The notes: generated by a model from the letters alone, not told the origin. Shown: positions 13,202-26,080, counted from the stretch's first letter. The stretch: DNA of 64,000 nt from Tetrahymena thermophila SB210 (GCF_000189635.1 NW_002476319.1:186001-250000); one strand, 5' to 3'. Translations and numbers: made by a program.

Positions 13202-14392
13202 ATGAGAATCATAAAAACAATATTTTTGATTATTGCAATATTATATTGTGTTTGCTGCTAAAATAATAATCTGTATTTCCTATCTCCTAACACAAGGGCA
13301 AGATGTATTGATGGCACTTAACCTGGTTTCTATTTTAATAAAGGGTACGGAGATGGAGCTGATAAGTTTTTCATTTTCTTAGATGGTGGTGGTAGATGCG
13401 AGCATTATACTCTTGAAGGAGTGCTTGAGGCATGTTATTAAAGAGCAAGTACAATTCTTGGATCAAGTAACTAATGGCCCTTAAGCTTCATATTTGGACA
13501 GTATTTCTTCTATCCCTCTTAAAATTCTGTTATGTATAATTGGAATTAAGTTTTTGTGAGGTATTGCGATGGACATCTATACTAGGGTAGCTCAGAGCCT
13601 ATAAACTACAAAAATATGACTATGTACTTCAGAGGATATGACAACATGGTGGAGTTGTTTAATTCACTTTCAGATAATTTTGGTTTAAAGTAATCATCCA
13701 CTGTTGTTTTAAGTGGTGGGAGTGCAGGAGGAGTAGCTACTTTATATTGGACAAAGTATTTAAGAAATTTCCTTAATCCAAAAATTAAAGTACTTGCAGC
13801 TCCTGATAGTTCCTTTTATCCAGATATTAATCCAATGGCAAGTTTATAAGCTTAAGTTTGGGATCTGATTACGAACAATAGAAGATTCCTTATTTAACCC
13901 TCTGGATGTCCTTATATAAATGATGATGCTAATGCATATAAGTGTGGTTATCTTTAATATATAACTGATTTGATTCCAGTTCCAACTTTCATAATTTAAT
14001 CCATTTATGATGAATATACTTTAAGAAATAAACTTAATGTAAACTGCATAACTCCTACACATGGTCTCCAAAACTGCACAAGCGATGAAATTGCAAGAGG
14101 AGTAGCATTGCAAAACGAAACTCTGAAATAATTAAATATTATAAAGGCTAATAAACCAGATTGGGGATTCTGGGTGATTTCTTGTATACTTCATTGCTTT
14201 TTCCCTAACATGGCTTCATACTCAACAGGTTAATATGCTGTTCCTTAATTATCTGGTAATACAGTTTCAAAGTCTCTTAGTACTTTTATTTAAGTTCATA
14301 CAAGCAACTCAACAGTAGATATTACTCAAATACCTAAATTATTTGATAATGTCACTTATCCTAATAATGTACCATGTAACGGATTATATTGA
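13202..14392 (+). CDS. secreted pectin acetylesterase/Notum-family hydrolase
   Basis: Single exon, 396 residues. The N-terminus MRIIKTIFLIIAILYCVCCQ is a clear signal peptide. The body follows the pectinacetylesterase/Notum alpha-beta hydrolase family: FIFLDGGGRC near the start (oxyanion-hole strand), the nucleophile elbow SGGSAGG with Ser at about residue 174, Asp in IYDEY at about 270, and His in CILHCFFP at about 331, giving a plausible Ser-Asp-His triad. Several Cys pairs suggest a disulphide-bonded secreted enzyme. Family members remove acetyl groups from pectin in plants or palmitoleate from Wnt in animals. In a free-living ciliate, a digestive or extracellular carboxylesterase role is likelier, but the substrate is not shown by the sequence. 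Confidence 0.9.
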
Positions 14393-14923
14393 GATTCTGA
14401 TTACTTCAAAATTGTAAAATGAATTTAATTGTGCTGAGAAATTAAACTTGACTATATTTACTTATTTCATCATATTAATTCTATATAAAACAATTTTATT
14501 TAATCTAAATTTATTTTTAAAAATTGAATTATTTTAAAAGTTTTTTAATTTGTAAAATCAATTAATTTCTAATTTAATTAAATATATTTTTTAAATTTAT
14601 ATTTTTCTAATAAATAATCCAAATAATATGTTCAATATATCAAATTTATTAGTGAAATATATTTTTTAATTTTCATAAATATTTTTATCAATTATAATTT
14701 TTAAACTTTTTATTCAAATAATTTTATAAAAATTTTTATTAAAAATCAAAGTTTTAACAAACTTTTGAAATAATTTGGAAAATTAATAAATAATTAAAAT
14801 TTTTACTAACTCACTCTAATAATTTAACAAACATAGTGAGTGAGTGAAGATTATTATGAAATTAGTTTTTACATAATTGATAATTTTTTTAAAGAAATTT
14901 AAATAATAGTAAAATAAAATATT
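14393..14923. other. intergenic spacer with a small inverted repeat
   Basis: AT-rich, no gene. ACTCACT at 14809-14815 and AGTGAGT at 14835-14841 form a possible 7-bp stem with a 19-base loop. This may be chance. Confidence 0.4.
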
Positions 14924-15562
14924 ATGTTAGACGAAAAATAGCTTTTTTAAATAAAACATATGAGTTTAGGTGAAATATAAGATGGACATTTTTAAGAATA
15001 TAATTAAAAAATTAAATTAATAAACAGTAATGATAGTAGTATTGTAATAAATAAAGGATAAAAAAAAATTTTTAGTATAGAAATAGATAAAATTGTTGAT
15101 TAAACCCCAGAAATAATTGACAGTTGCTGCAATATTTGCCTAAAAATATGCTCATAAATGTTTGAATGCTCAAATTGCTTAACTATGTATTGCTATAATT
15201 GCTCTATTTTATTATAGGAAGCAAGCTAAAATTGCTTTTACTGCAAAAACGTACTTAAATTGTAAAACACTATAAAAAACTTATAAACTTTAATAAATGA
15301 GTCAAAATATTAATGTACTTATTACTTAAATGGATGTAGAGAGATTTCTACTCTTAATAATCTATAGACCCATGAAAATTAGTGCACTTATAAAACATAA
15401 GTAAAAATAGAGGAAGCTGACTTGAAAAAATAAGAAGAATGTCCTTAATAGTTAAAAGAGTAAAATAAAGTTAAAATAATCAAAAAAGAAATCTAAAAAC
15501 CTACAAGAATTTAACCTTAAAGAAACAAAAGAAAAAAGAATTTTTTCTATGATGATTATTGA
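14924..15562 (+). CDS. small RING/TRAF-type zinc-finger protein
   Basis: Single exon, 212 residues. A Cys-rich block starts at about residue 66 (CCNICLKICSQMFECSNC, then YCYNCSILL and NCFYCK) with the CxxC spacing of a RING finger. A second block (CTYYLNGCREISTL with HENQC) resembles a TRAF-type zinc finger. The C-terminus is Lys/Gln-rich and basic, ending FFYDDY. RING plus TRAF-type fingers usually mark ubiquitin ligases or their adaptors. The RING lacks an obvious conserved His, so ligase activity is inferred only from family resemblance. The next gene downstream on the same strand has the same domain order, so the two are probably related. Confidence 0.75.
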
Positions 15563-16989
15563 ATACATTTATTATCATTTTATTTCTAATTAATTATTTT
15601 TATTGCTTAATTGCTTAATTTATATTTCTTTAATTTAAAAATAAAATATCTTTAAAAAATTCAGGCATATTTATAATTGATTTATTTACGTTGGTGTTTT
15701 TAATATAAATATAAGAGAAAGAGAAAAAAATAGCTTGAAAATAGAATATTTATTTGATAATTTAATAAAAGAAAGTAAAATTATTTTAGTTTAAGAATAA
15801 TTATTAATTCATATTTACTTTTTATTATTTTTATAGAATTTATTAAACTTATTTTATAAATAATTTTAACCCTAATTTTTATTACTTTTACTAATAATAA
15901 ATCCAAACTTTTGTAAAGAGGTAAGCACTCTTAGATTCAATGTAAAATAAAATTTAATATTCATAAAATTAATTACATTTAATTGAATACAAAACTATTC
16001 TCAAATTTATATTATTCTCTATTTTAAAAGTTAATTTCACTCACCCCTATAATTTTAGAATTAACAAAAATACTAACAAAAACTTAAATCTTTAGTGAAA
16101 TATCTTAATTTAAAAATACTGAATATAATAAGACAAAATTTATCTAATATAAAATAAAAAGTAGATAATAACTAATTGAAAATATAATATTGTTCTAATA
16201 AAATAAATAATTGATAACAATAATGAATATTATTAAGAATAAATAAATAAATCAATCAATCAATCCTAAAAATAGAAAATTTCAGCTTACAAGATTGAGT
16301 TCATGAAAATTTTAGAAATAATTTACTTTGATAGAAATCAAATATTTTTTTCTATTTTTTAAGTAAATAATTTAAATATTAAATTATTAGAATTCAGAAT
16401 CAAATTAGTCTATAAAAAAGTATTTAAAGATTAATAGTTCCTGATATTTACTTCTTATTTTATAAATTTTTCAATTCATTAATAAAAAAGTAAAGAAATT
16501 TTAGAAAATCTTACAAATTAATAAAAATATGTGATTTTATTAATTTAGGTGGTTTCTATTGATATAGAGATTTTTATTGCTTTGTAACAAGTTATGCTCT
16601 CCATTTAACAAAAATTTGCTTTAATTTGCATATCTTGGATATTAAAAAAAATAATAGTTTCATTTACTTAAACACAATATAGAGATGTGAATTTATATTA
16701 AAAAGAATTGTTAAATAAAATATTTATTTTTTTTTAAATTTTATTTCAATAATAAAATTATCTATTTTAAATTAAATTTTTGATACTATTAGATTGATTA
16801 GAATATTTTTTATACAATTTGTGGTAGCCTTCAGGACATGATAAATCACATTAGTTCTGATTAAATTAAATTTTTCTGGTGATATAAAATAGATAAGATT
16901 TAAAAAAAAATATCTTATTTATATATCAGTATTTTTATCAAAAAAAAATTAAAAAAAAAAAAGATAGTAAAGAAACTTATCAAAGAAAT
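15563..16989. other. intergenic region
   Basis: About 1.4 kb, almost pure A/T with many short homopolymer runs. No gene, RNA or organised repeat is seen. It separates the two zinc-finger genes. Confidence 0.5.
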
Positions 16990-18393
16990 ATGAGTCAAGA
17001 AATTGAAGAAAAAACTAGTTATTACTACTTTAACTCTGACAGAATATGTAGTGTTGTGGATTAAAAAGAAGAAACCACCACTGAAGAAGATAAATTTTAA
17101 GATTATCAGTGCTATATTTGCTATGAAATTTCTTTAGACATAAAAGAATGCAAGTCATGCGAAACAATTTTTTGCAATAGATGTATAGACTTAATTAAAA
17201 AAAAGAAAAAAGATTAACCATGCTCTTGCCCTAACAATTGTAAAGAATGGATTTTAAACAAACCTCATAGGTCAATAAGAAACTTTATAGAAAACATAGA
17301 GTTTTATTGTAAAAACTATTAACTTGGATGCAGGTAAAAGCTCAAATTGCTTAATGCAAATTAGCATGAAAGTGTTGATTGCGATTATAATTTTGTGTCT
17401 TGTGAAAATAAAGGATGCTAATAGCAAGTACAACTCAAAAGTATTAAATAGCACTTAGAGTCTGAATGTTCATTTAGAATAGTGAAATGTGAAAAATGTG
17501 ATTTAGATTATGTATTTTCTGAATAGTAAAATCACGACTGTATTCAAAGCCTAAAAAAAGAAGTTGCTTCCTTAAAACATTAGATTTCTTCTATGTACAC
17601 TAAAGAATAATTAGACAAACAATTTCAAGATTTTTTGAAGAGTGAAAACTAGAACGGATTATAAATTTAGTAAAAGGAAGATGTTAATTTAGAATATAAT
17701 TACCCTAAAGAAGAAGAAGTAATCTAATAATAATTAAAATAAGATAATCAATAAGTTGAGTAAAATAAACAAGAAGATGGAGAAGAATAAAAGGAAAATA
17801 ATGAAAATAAAGAATAAAATGAAAATATGGGTGACTTTTTGAAAAGAATTTTCGAATCAGGAATTCAAATGATAAAGGGTAAATATGAAAATCAAATGAA
17901 AGAATAATAAGTTATATCTTAATTGCAAAATTATTAACAGTCATAGGCAAACATTCCAGTCTATCCAAGACAATAATCTTTAGTATATCCTCCTTAATAA
18001 TCATAGGTTTAGAGTAACTTTTATCCACCATCTTAATATTATTAAAGTACCTGTTAAAATACAGGTATATATCCCCCTAATAATAACTATTACAACCGCC
18101 CGTAAAGTATGTATAATTACCAATAATATCCGAGCGAAATTTAATCATCTAACTATAATGGTTAGTAATATTATAGTTAGGAATATTATTCTTAAAGTAG
18201 TATTTAACAAGTCTAATAAAATAAACAAGATTAAAATGACTAAAATAAGACAATTTGCAACCATAAGGACCTAGAATGGATTTCATCTGGTACTCCTGTT
18301 AACAAATTTTGCAGTTGTGGAAGTTTGGTGACTCATAATTACTATTACTGTAAAATTTGTGATAAATACACTTGCTTAAATTGTAAGAATTGA
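16990..18393 (+). CDS. RING/TRAF-type zinc-finger protein with a C-terminal Cys cluster
   Basis: Single exon, 467 residues. Residues about 40-80 form a RING-like finger (CYICYEISLDIKECKSC, FCNRCI, CSCPNNC). Two TRAF-type zinc fingers follow (FYCKNYQLGCRQKLKLL with H and C ligands, then CENKGCQQQVQLKSIKQHLE with CSF). A short coiled coil (LKKEVASLKHQISSMY) comes next, then a long Q/E/N linker and a P/Y/Q-rich stretch (YPPQQSQVQSNFYPP). This is the RING, TRAF finger, coiled-coil order of TRAF-like E3 ligases without a MATH domain. Unusually, the last 45 residues hold a second Cys/His cluster (CNHKDLEW, FCSCGS, YYCKICDKYTCLNC) that could bind zinc. Function inferred: ubiquitin ligase or adaptor. 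Confidence 0.85.
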
Positions 18394-19681
18394 AGTTATT
18401 TTATTCTTTTATAAATATGTAATAAAATTTATGATAGTATAGTATGAAATTTATAAAATATTAAAATAAAAAATGTTGAATTTATAATTTTAAGCTCTTA
18501 TTTATTTTTTTAATTTATTAATTGATTTAACTATTTTTTTTAAATACTCTTCACTTTGTTAAATTGATTTAAAATTTAAAATAAATTAAATTTTAAACAA
18601 TAATTAAGAATCTTAAAACACAAAATGTCACAAAGAAAGATAACTATCTAATAAAATGTATATATTGTTTTTATTTTTGTTTAATTTTACAATAAATATT
18701 TAAAATTGCATGAATAAATTTAAAATAAAGACTTAGACAAGGATAAATAATAAATATTTATCAATAAATTTAAAAAAGTGTTAATAATTAAATAGGTTTT
18801 AATTATTTTTAAAAAAATAATTTTGATTATTAATGATTATTTTTTAAAAAAAATTCATATTAAATAAAAATAGTGAGTTCTTATTCAATTTTAGAATTTA
18901 TATTTTCATTTAGTAAGAAATTTTAAATACTAAATGAACAAAAAAGATAGATCGAAAGATAATATTTAAGGAAAATTAAGAAAAATTAGAACATATTTAA
19001 TATTTTCTTAAAATAATAATTTTAAAATCATTTCTATTTTAGAAAACTGAAGTTTCAAATAATAATTCAGTTAATAAAAAATAAAATTCATATTTACTTC
19101 AATTTGATATATAAAGAAATTAATTAATTAATATTATCATGATTAAATTAATTTTATCTTTACTTAAAAAAATGAAGACTATTAAGTAAATTAAAAAAAA
19201 TTAAATTTCAATAAAAAACTTGGACAAATTTACCAATTTATTTTAAAAAATTAATTTTTTCATATTTAAAAAACAATTTTTTTTGATAAATTATTAAATA
19301 AAATTTTGATAAGTTTTTTCGAGCTTAAAGATTAAAATTTTGAAAAAATTAAACTAGATCCTTTAAATATGTTTGTTTACTGTAGTAAGTCAGTAAATTT
19401 TTGATTTTTCAAACATATTTTTATTATCAACTTTCTTTTTTTTGTATTGGCGCTGAAAAATATTCTAACATGCATTTAAATGGATAAAATATTTGCTTTC
19501 AAGAATAATATCAAAGAATTATGAATCTTTCTAAAATAAAATCCACCATTTTCGATACTTTTTAATTTTGTGTCTATTTTTAAAATCTTAATTAAAAAGA
19601 TTTGTTAAATTCCGCTAAATTATTTATAATAATTCAAAATCAAAGAATTTTATAAATAAATATTTATTGGTTGGGTTTAAA
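18394..19681. other. intergenic region upstream of XPD
   Basis: About 1.3 kb of AT-rich DNA between two plus-strand genes. No frame with coding character. It should contain the promoter of XPD near its right end. Confidence 0.5.
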
Positions 19682-22600
19682 ATGAAGTTTAAGATAGATG
19701 AATTGGATGTTTATTTTCCTTATCCAACTGTGTATAAAGAATAGCTGGAGTACATGAAAGAACTTAAAAAAATATTAGATAACCATGTATTTATTATTGT
19801 CATTTTGGATTATAACTTATTTAACATGTTATTTAAAATGAAGGGACATGGTATAATAGAAATGCCTACAGGTACAGGTAAAACAGTATCTCTACTAGCT
19901 TTGATTACATCTTATTTAGAATCTAATTAGGATAAGTTTAAAAAAGTAAATAAATAAAAATCATTTTTTAATACAGAGATAAAAATGTAATGGTTTTAAT
20001 ATAGTTAATTTATTGCACTCGTACAGTGGTTGAAATGGAAAAAACAATAGAAGAAGTAAAATTTATACTGGATAATAGAAAATAAGAAAAACCTGAAGAA
20101 TAATTTAAATTTTTATGCACTGGTTTGTCAGCTAGGTAAATAGATAGATTCATTTATATCCTAATTTCTAATAGCATTTCAGATCTCTACTTTGCTAAAA
20201 TTTTTTTATTAATTATTTAATAAAATATATTTTTAGGAGCAACCTGTGCATTCACCCAAATGTTTCTCGTTAGCAGTCTAGAGACAGAGTAGATGCAGAG
20301 TGTAAAAAATTAACTGCCCCTTGGGTTAGAGCCTAGTCTTTTGAAAAATCTAGTAGAGGTAAATTAATAATTTATATTTTCGAAGATTGTTTAATAATTT
20401 TATCAAAAATCTAAGGTGATAGTGATTAATTAGAATTATGTCAGTTGTTTGAAAATTTTGAAGGTAAAAAAGAAGAATTGAAATTTACAGAAGGAATATA
20501 TAACCTAGAAGATCTAAGACAGTATGGAGAAAAAAACAACATCTGTCCTTATTTTTTAGCAAGAAGATTGCTTAATTAAAGCAATATTATAGTTTATAAT
20601 TATATGTACATGTTAGATGCAAAAATGACTGAAATATTAGACAAAGTAAATAAATTATTTCAAATTTTATTATAAAAATAGTTTATTAAGTTATATTTCA
20701 AATTATTTATCACAGGAATTCTGGAAGGATTGCCTAGTTGTATTTGATGAGGCTCACAATATTGATAACGTTTGTTTAGAAGTATTTACTGTAGATATTA
20801 ATAGAAAATTACTTGACATGGCTTATAAAAATATTGAAGTCCTTGGAACAAAAGTACAAAATTGAATATTTATTTGTATTTAATTATGATAATTTATTGT
20901 AAAGGTTGATAGAGTTGAAACAATTAATCATGAAAAGCTAGAATCAGAATATAACTAACTACTCTAAGGATTAAAAAATAAAGGTGTCCTAAATGATAAT
21001 CAACTCAATGAAAATTCAAAGCAGGTAAATTAATTAATATAAATAAATATCCATTTTAATCATTTTTATACTAATTAATTTTATAGCTTCCTTCAGAATT
21101 AACTGCTGAGTCCATTCCTTTTCACATCAAAAAGGCTAAGCCTTTCATTTAGTTTTTAAAAAAGATTGTTATTTTCTTGAAGAACAGGCTGAAAGAAAAA
21201 AATGCCACTACTTAAGATCCTCCATAGTTTATTAATGATATGTATATATCAAGTCATCTAGATTCATACTCGCTCAAGTATTTATAAATTTACAATGAAA
21301 AAGTAAAACTTAATATTTTTAACTTAGGTTAGCAGGTGAAAGATTAAATATGCTCTTGAATTCTTTAGAAATAACTGAAACGGACGAATTCTCAGCTATT
21401 GACACAATTACTCATTTCACTTCGTTGCTTGCTTCGTATGCTAGAGGGTATAAATTTATATATCATAAGCAATAAGAATTAATATTGAATAAAATTTAAT
21501 CTTAAAAAGTTTCAAAATCATTTACTAACCAAATCCAAAAGATGGTTCGTTAAATGATCCATTGATGACATTTGCTTGCCTGGATTGCTCATTAGCCATG
21601 ACTCACGTATTTACTTAGTTTAAGTCTGTAATATTAACATCAGGTACAATGTCTCCTCTAGATATTTATCCAAAAATTTTAAATTTTAATCCTTATACTG
21701 TTAAGGTAATAAACCTAATATTTTGACATATAAAATGATAAGAATAAAATTTTTAAGAGCATAGATATTGAATTGACAAGAAACTCAATTTAGCCATTAA
21801 TAGCGACTAAAGGCATAGATTTTACTTAGTTGAGTTCTGAATATGAAGCAAGAGCAAATATGACAGTAACTAGAAGTTATGGAAGCTTACTAATTGACCT
21901 AAGCAAGTTTGTGCCAGATGGCATCGTTGCATTTTTCCCTTCATATATGTAGAATTTAATTGAATTTTTCAAGGAATAAAAAATTTTTAAAAAAGGTATA
22001 TGGAAAAAATTATATATGAATGGAATCAAGAAGGTATTTTAGATGAAATGAGAAAATATAAATTGCTATATTTTGAAAGCAAAGATGTTGCATAAACTTC
22101 ATAAGTAATAAAATTAATAAGTTTATGCCATTGATTTAATTTATTAATTGTTAATAAATAGAGTTTATTCCATTATAGAAAAGCTTGTGATTGCGGCAGA
22201 GGAGCTATTTTCTTCTCAATTGCAAGAGGTAAAATTGCAGAAGGTATTGATTTTAACGAACACTACGGAAGAGCTGTTGTTATGGTTGGATTTCCTGTAT
22301 AAAATTCTAAGGATCCAATTTTAATAGTAATCAAAATTAACAACTTATTTGAATTTATAAAATATTATTATTAATATAAAGGAAAGATGCAAGTATTTGA
22401 CAGAAAATTTCAAAATCACTAAAAATGAATATATTGAATTCGATGCAATGAGGCAAACTGCTTAATGCTTAGGCAGAGTCATGAGAGGTAAAACTGATTA
22501 CGGTATTATGATTATGGCAGAAAAAGTAAATTTTAATTTTAATTTAAAATTCTATTTAAAATATTTTTTAATAGAGATTTGCTAGAAGTCTTGTAAAAAG

Positions 22601-23039
22601 TAAACTTCCTAATTGGATAAAAAAGTAAATGCCTGACTGTAACGTAGATATATCTGTAGATATTACTTCTATATTAACAGAGTAGTTTTTCAAAAAAATG
22701 GGTAAAGCTTTTGAATTAGATAGAAAAAGCTATTTCACACAAGAGTAGTTTGAAGAAATAGATAAACTTAATTAAGATAATAAAATGGAAGCAGAGAAAT
22801 TAATCACTGGATCTTCTACAAAAGATTAAATGGAAGAAGAAAAAGATTAAAAGGAAAAAGAAGCTTTGTAAGAATTACATAAGATTAAAAAAAATAAATA
22901 AATTTTAGAAAAGGAAGAATAAGAACCTAAGGTAGAAAAGACTAAACCAGCTCCTAAAAATAAAAGAACCACTAAATAATCTAATAATACTTCATAACCA
23001 AATAATCTAAAAACATAAAAAAAAAGAAAAACAAAATGA
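19682..23039 (+). CDS. ERCC2: TFIIH 5'-3' DNA helicase XPD/Rad3 (ERCC2)
   Basis: Fifteen exons: 19682..19786, 19844..19945, 20005..20135, 20237..20358, 20416..20645, 20716..20853, 20905..21024, 21087..21277, 21328..21447, 21510..21705, 21758..21948, 21996..22104, 22162..22326, 22382..22525, 22575..23039. They give 842 residues. The match to XPD is clear along the whole length: [12 protein letters not shown], Walker [12 protein letters not shown] (about 42-52), YCTRTV, four Fe-S cysteines (NLCIHP, AECKKL, LCQLF, ICPYF), DEAH box [13 protein letters not shown] (about 241), [40 protein letters not shown] and [17 protein letters not shown] is the TFIIH helicase for nucleotide excision repair and promoter opening. 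The first 740 residues parallel the animal protein (760 residues). A C-terminal Lys/Glu/Gln-rich extension of roughly 80-100 residues is extra. Introns are 45-70 bp. Confidence 0.97.
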
Positions 23040-23728
23040 ATTTTAAATTATCTTACTGTATTCTTTTTGATATTTAAATATTTGTTTAAATGCTAATTAA
23101 AAAAAAATTGATATTTCATTTCAATAATGTGAAATTGTTTCTTTAAAAATAACTTTATTATTTTAAATTTCTAAAAAATCAGATAAATATTTTCATATTT
23201 CTTATATTATTTATTTGTTTAAATACACATATTTTTTTTCTAATTTATTTTTATTTTTTTTTACCTAAACTAACAATATTCATTATTTTTTTTGATTAAA
23301 TCTAATATACTTTTAAAATGTAAATAAATTTATCACAAATTTCTTAAAGAGGTTATTCAAAATCCAAAAAAGGAGAAATAAATTTTGAAAAAATATAGTT
23401 AATTAAATTTAAATTATGTTGAAAGAAATAGAAAAATTTTTAAAATATGAAAAATGTTGATATATCTTTTTATTTTTGCATATTAATAATACAAATTGTA
23501 ATTAATTTTTTTTCTTACTCTCAAATTAAAATTAGAAGCTATATGATACATTTCATATTAATAGTATAATCTATACAATAAAATATTAAAATTCATAGAT
23601 ATTTACATTTTTCTAATTATCTTTATTTAAATTGATTAAAGGAAGTTGCTAAAATTGGGATAAAAGTAATGCTAAATTAATATTTTACATAAACCCATAA
23701 ATTTTACATAGATTAGGTAATACTTTAA
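23040..23728. other. convergent intergenic spacer
   Basis: AT-rich region between the stops of XPD (+) and the LRR gene (-). It should hold both polyadenylation sites. Nothing else is seen. Confidence 0.5.
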
Positions 23729-25876
23729 TCATAAAATAATGTATTTGACTAAATTTTTGCATTATTTTTTTAACTTTCCAAAAAACTTTATGAATTCATG
23801 ATCTTTTCCTCTTTTTTAGTTAAATAAATATATTAATTTAAAATTTTAATTAAATTACTTAATTGATATGTTAAAAATAATTAATTTTTAGCATTTCATA
23901 ATATTACTCGCAAATATTTTAACAGCTTCTTCTCCATAACTAGTATCACTTTAAAATAATATTTAAATTTAATTGAGTTTATTGTAAATTATTACATTAA
24001 GGAAATCATTAAAATTCTTAGGTTTTGACATTTTTTTAATTCAGAACTTAATGCGTTAATGCCTTTTCCTGTAATTTGATTTTGTCTAATTAATTTAATT
24101 TTATTAAAAATTTTTAATTTTAATTAATTTTAAATAGCTAAAATACTGATTTAGAGAGATTTTGAAAGTGTTCAAAAGACTAAATGCATGTAAGCATTGA
24201 GAAAAATTTTATATTCCTACGTCAAGAACTTAATTGAACCTAATAATTATAAATTTTATAAATCTATTTTTTTTGTAATTTGTTTCATTCATACAGTATT
24301 TAAATAGAAAGCAGCTTTAGATTTTTGCAATTTTATAAATGCTTCCCAAGTAAAGAGATTCCACTCTAGTTAATGAAGGCATCACTTTTTACAAATTTTA
24401 TTTTTACTTAAAGCAAATGAAATGTTGTAAATTATACTTTAAATGTAAAGTTAACTATTATAAACTGTGTATTTGAGATAATTCATATCCAATTTACGAG
24501 CAACCTTTATCTTCTATTTAGTTATAGCTTTTTATATCAAAGAAAATTTTTTTTAGATTTTAAACTCATGAAATAATTAATAATAAATACTTCAATATTA
24601 ATTAAAATTATCTTAAATTAATTAAAGTTTTCAAGCTTTGTAGCATTTTTTAACCTCCATCAGACCCTAAAAAATTTTCTCTAATTTAAATAAGCATTTT
24701 AAATGTCTATTATTGAAATATATTACTAAAAATCTATAAATAGGGTATTTAATTCTATCAACTAGCCAATATACTATCCAAAGACTTCAGCTCCTTAAGA
24801 TCTTATCATATTTCCTCTTATTATATATATTATTATTATCACGATTATAAATACATCTGAATGTTTTAAAAAATATTTAATTGTTACCCTAAGTCTAATT
24901 ATAAAGTCTGTAAATTTTTTAATTTTGATAAATGAAAACCTAAGCTGATAATCCCATTATCACTTATATTATTCCCACTTTTTATATTTTATAATTTATA
25001 ATATTATTCTTTCAGTAAATTATTACTATAGCAGTAAAGTAACATGAATAAGGTTTATACTGTCTGAAATTTAATAACCTAAGTAATCTATACCCTCAGG
25101 TCCTATCTTATTACCACTAAAAAAAGTTAAATATTAAAATTTGTAATTAAAATTACTCAAGCACAAGATGTAAGATGTTTAGATTTTTGCAATTTTGAAT
25201 ACCTTAACCAAGCTATTTTGCACAATTTTAATCTAGATTGTTTAGCCTTATAAAATCATAATTATTTTAAGAGAATATCTTTAAAAATTTTATACTAAAA
25301 GTCAAGATTTAAGCATGATAAATTATTTTAAGGACTTAAGCATTTAGATAAATAAAGAATAGATTCTGTTCCTAAATTTTAATTTCTTGAATTTCAAAAT
25401 ACATTTAAGATACAATTTAAATTTTTATAAAAATTAACTAAAGATTTAATCTCAAATGTTTTAGATTAATAAGCAATGATGCTTTCATTGATAAGTCTTT
25501 CAAAAATTACACTTTATTATTTTTTCTATTTAAAATAATTTGATGTAAAATTTATTTTAAGCTTCAAAATTTACTCAATAATAACTATTTCTTCAATAAA
25601 CCGAGGATCACAATTATAAAACTTTTTTTTAATAAAAATTAATCTTAAAACATGTTTCAATCTTTTTAAAATATTTACCTCTATTTACTTAAATATCTTT
25701 TATAATTTAAGCATTTTAGTTTTCTAACTTTCTAATTATTAAACTTTTAATTCAGCTAATTTTTATAATTCTACACTCTATTAAAAAATCTAAATTTCTG
25801 AATATAATTTCTATGAAATTTGGTAAATTTAATCAAAATTTTTTATTGAAAATAATTTAAACACAACTTTATTCAT
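23729..25876 (-). CDS. leucine-rich-repeat protein with one repeat per 90-nt exon
   Basis: Reads as a chain of LRR exons: 25525..25439, 25385..25296, 25246..25157, 25116..25027, 24977..24888, 24816..24727, 24680..24591, 24527..24438, 24384..24295, 24239..24147, 24085..23996, 23948..23859, and a last exon 23810..23729 ending in TGA. Ten are exactly 90 nt, one 87 and one 93. All internal introns are phase 2 and 43-71 bp. Each exon encodes about 30 residues of the pattern N.I...G...L...I..C.NL..L.L.L (for example GNKIGPEGIDYLGYQISDS and GKGINALSSELKKCQNLRIL), like the ribonuclease-inhibitor/GALA class of LRR. The 5' exons are less certain. My best join is 25876..25689 plus 25643..25575 (ATG at 25876), giving 472 residues, but further exons may lie up to about 26330. 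A protein-binding scaffold role is inferred from the fold only. Confidence 0.75.
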
Positions 25877-26080
25877 TATATTTTTAAGTTAAACAAATTT
25901 TTTGTTAAATTTACAAGCAGCTTTTTGATAAATTGTTGTTTTTTATCATATTAATAATTCAGTATTAACAACAAAGAAAGTATTTTTAAAACTATTTAAC
26001 TTTAAATTGTTATATTCTTAAGGTAAAGAAATTTTTTGATTAAATTTTTAAGTAGCTTTTTTTAAAAATACTTGTTTTTT
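25810..26080 (-). repeat. diverged tandem duplication, two copies of about 130 bp
   Basis: Read on the minus strand, the stretch near 26065-25960 (AAAAAGCTACTTAAAAATTT ...) recurs near 25925-25810 (AAAAAGCTGCTTGTAAATTT ...), with the same order of blocks and many substitutions. In one frame copy 1 gives NQKISLPQEYN and copy 2 gives QQKICLTQKYN, so coding may have been duplicated. Only one copy seems to fit the LRR gene model. Confidence 0.5.

Noticed and set aside
17272-17454. Minus-strand frame inside the RING/TRAF gene
   Set aside because: Antisense to the Cys-rich coding region, which has clear zinc-finger spacing.
25439-25960. Apparent in-frame TGA codons suggesting the LRR gene is a pseudogene
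   Set aside because: Once the phase-2 introns are recognised, the TGA codons seen on straight reading between 25380 and 25525 fall in introns and the exons join in frame. The one near 25946 lies upstream of the modelled start.
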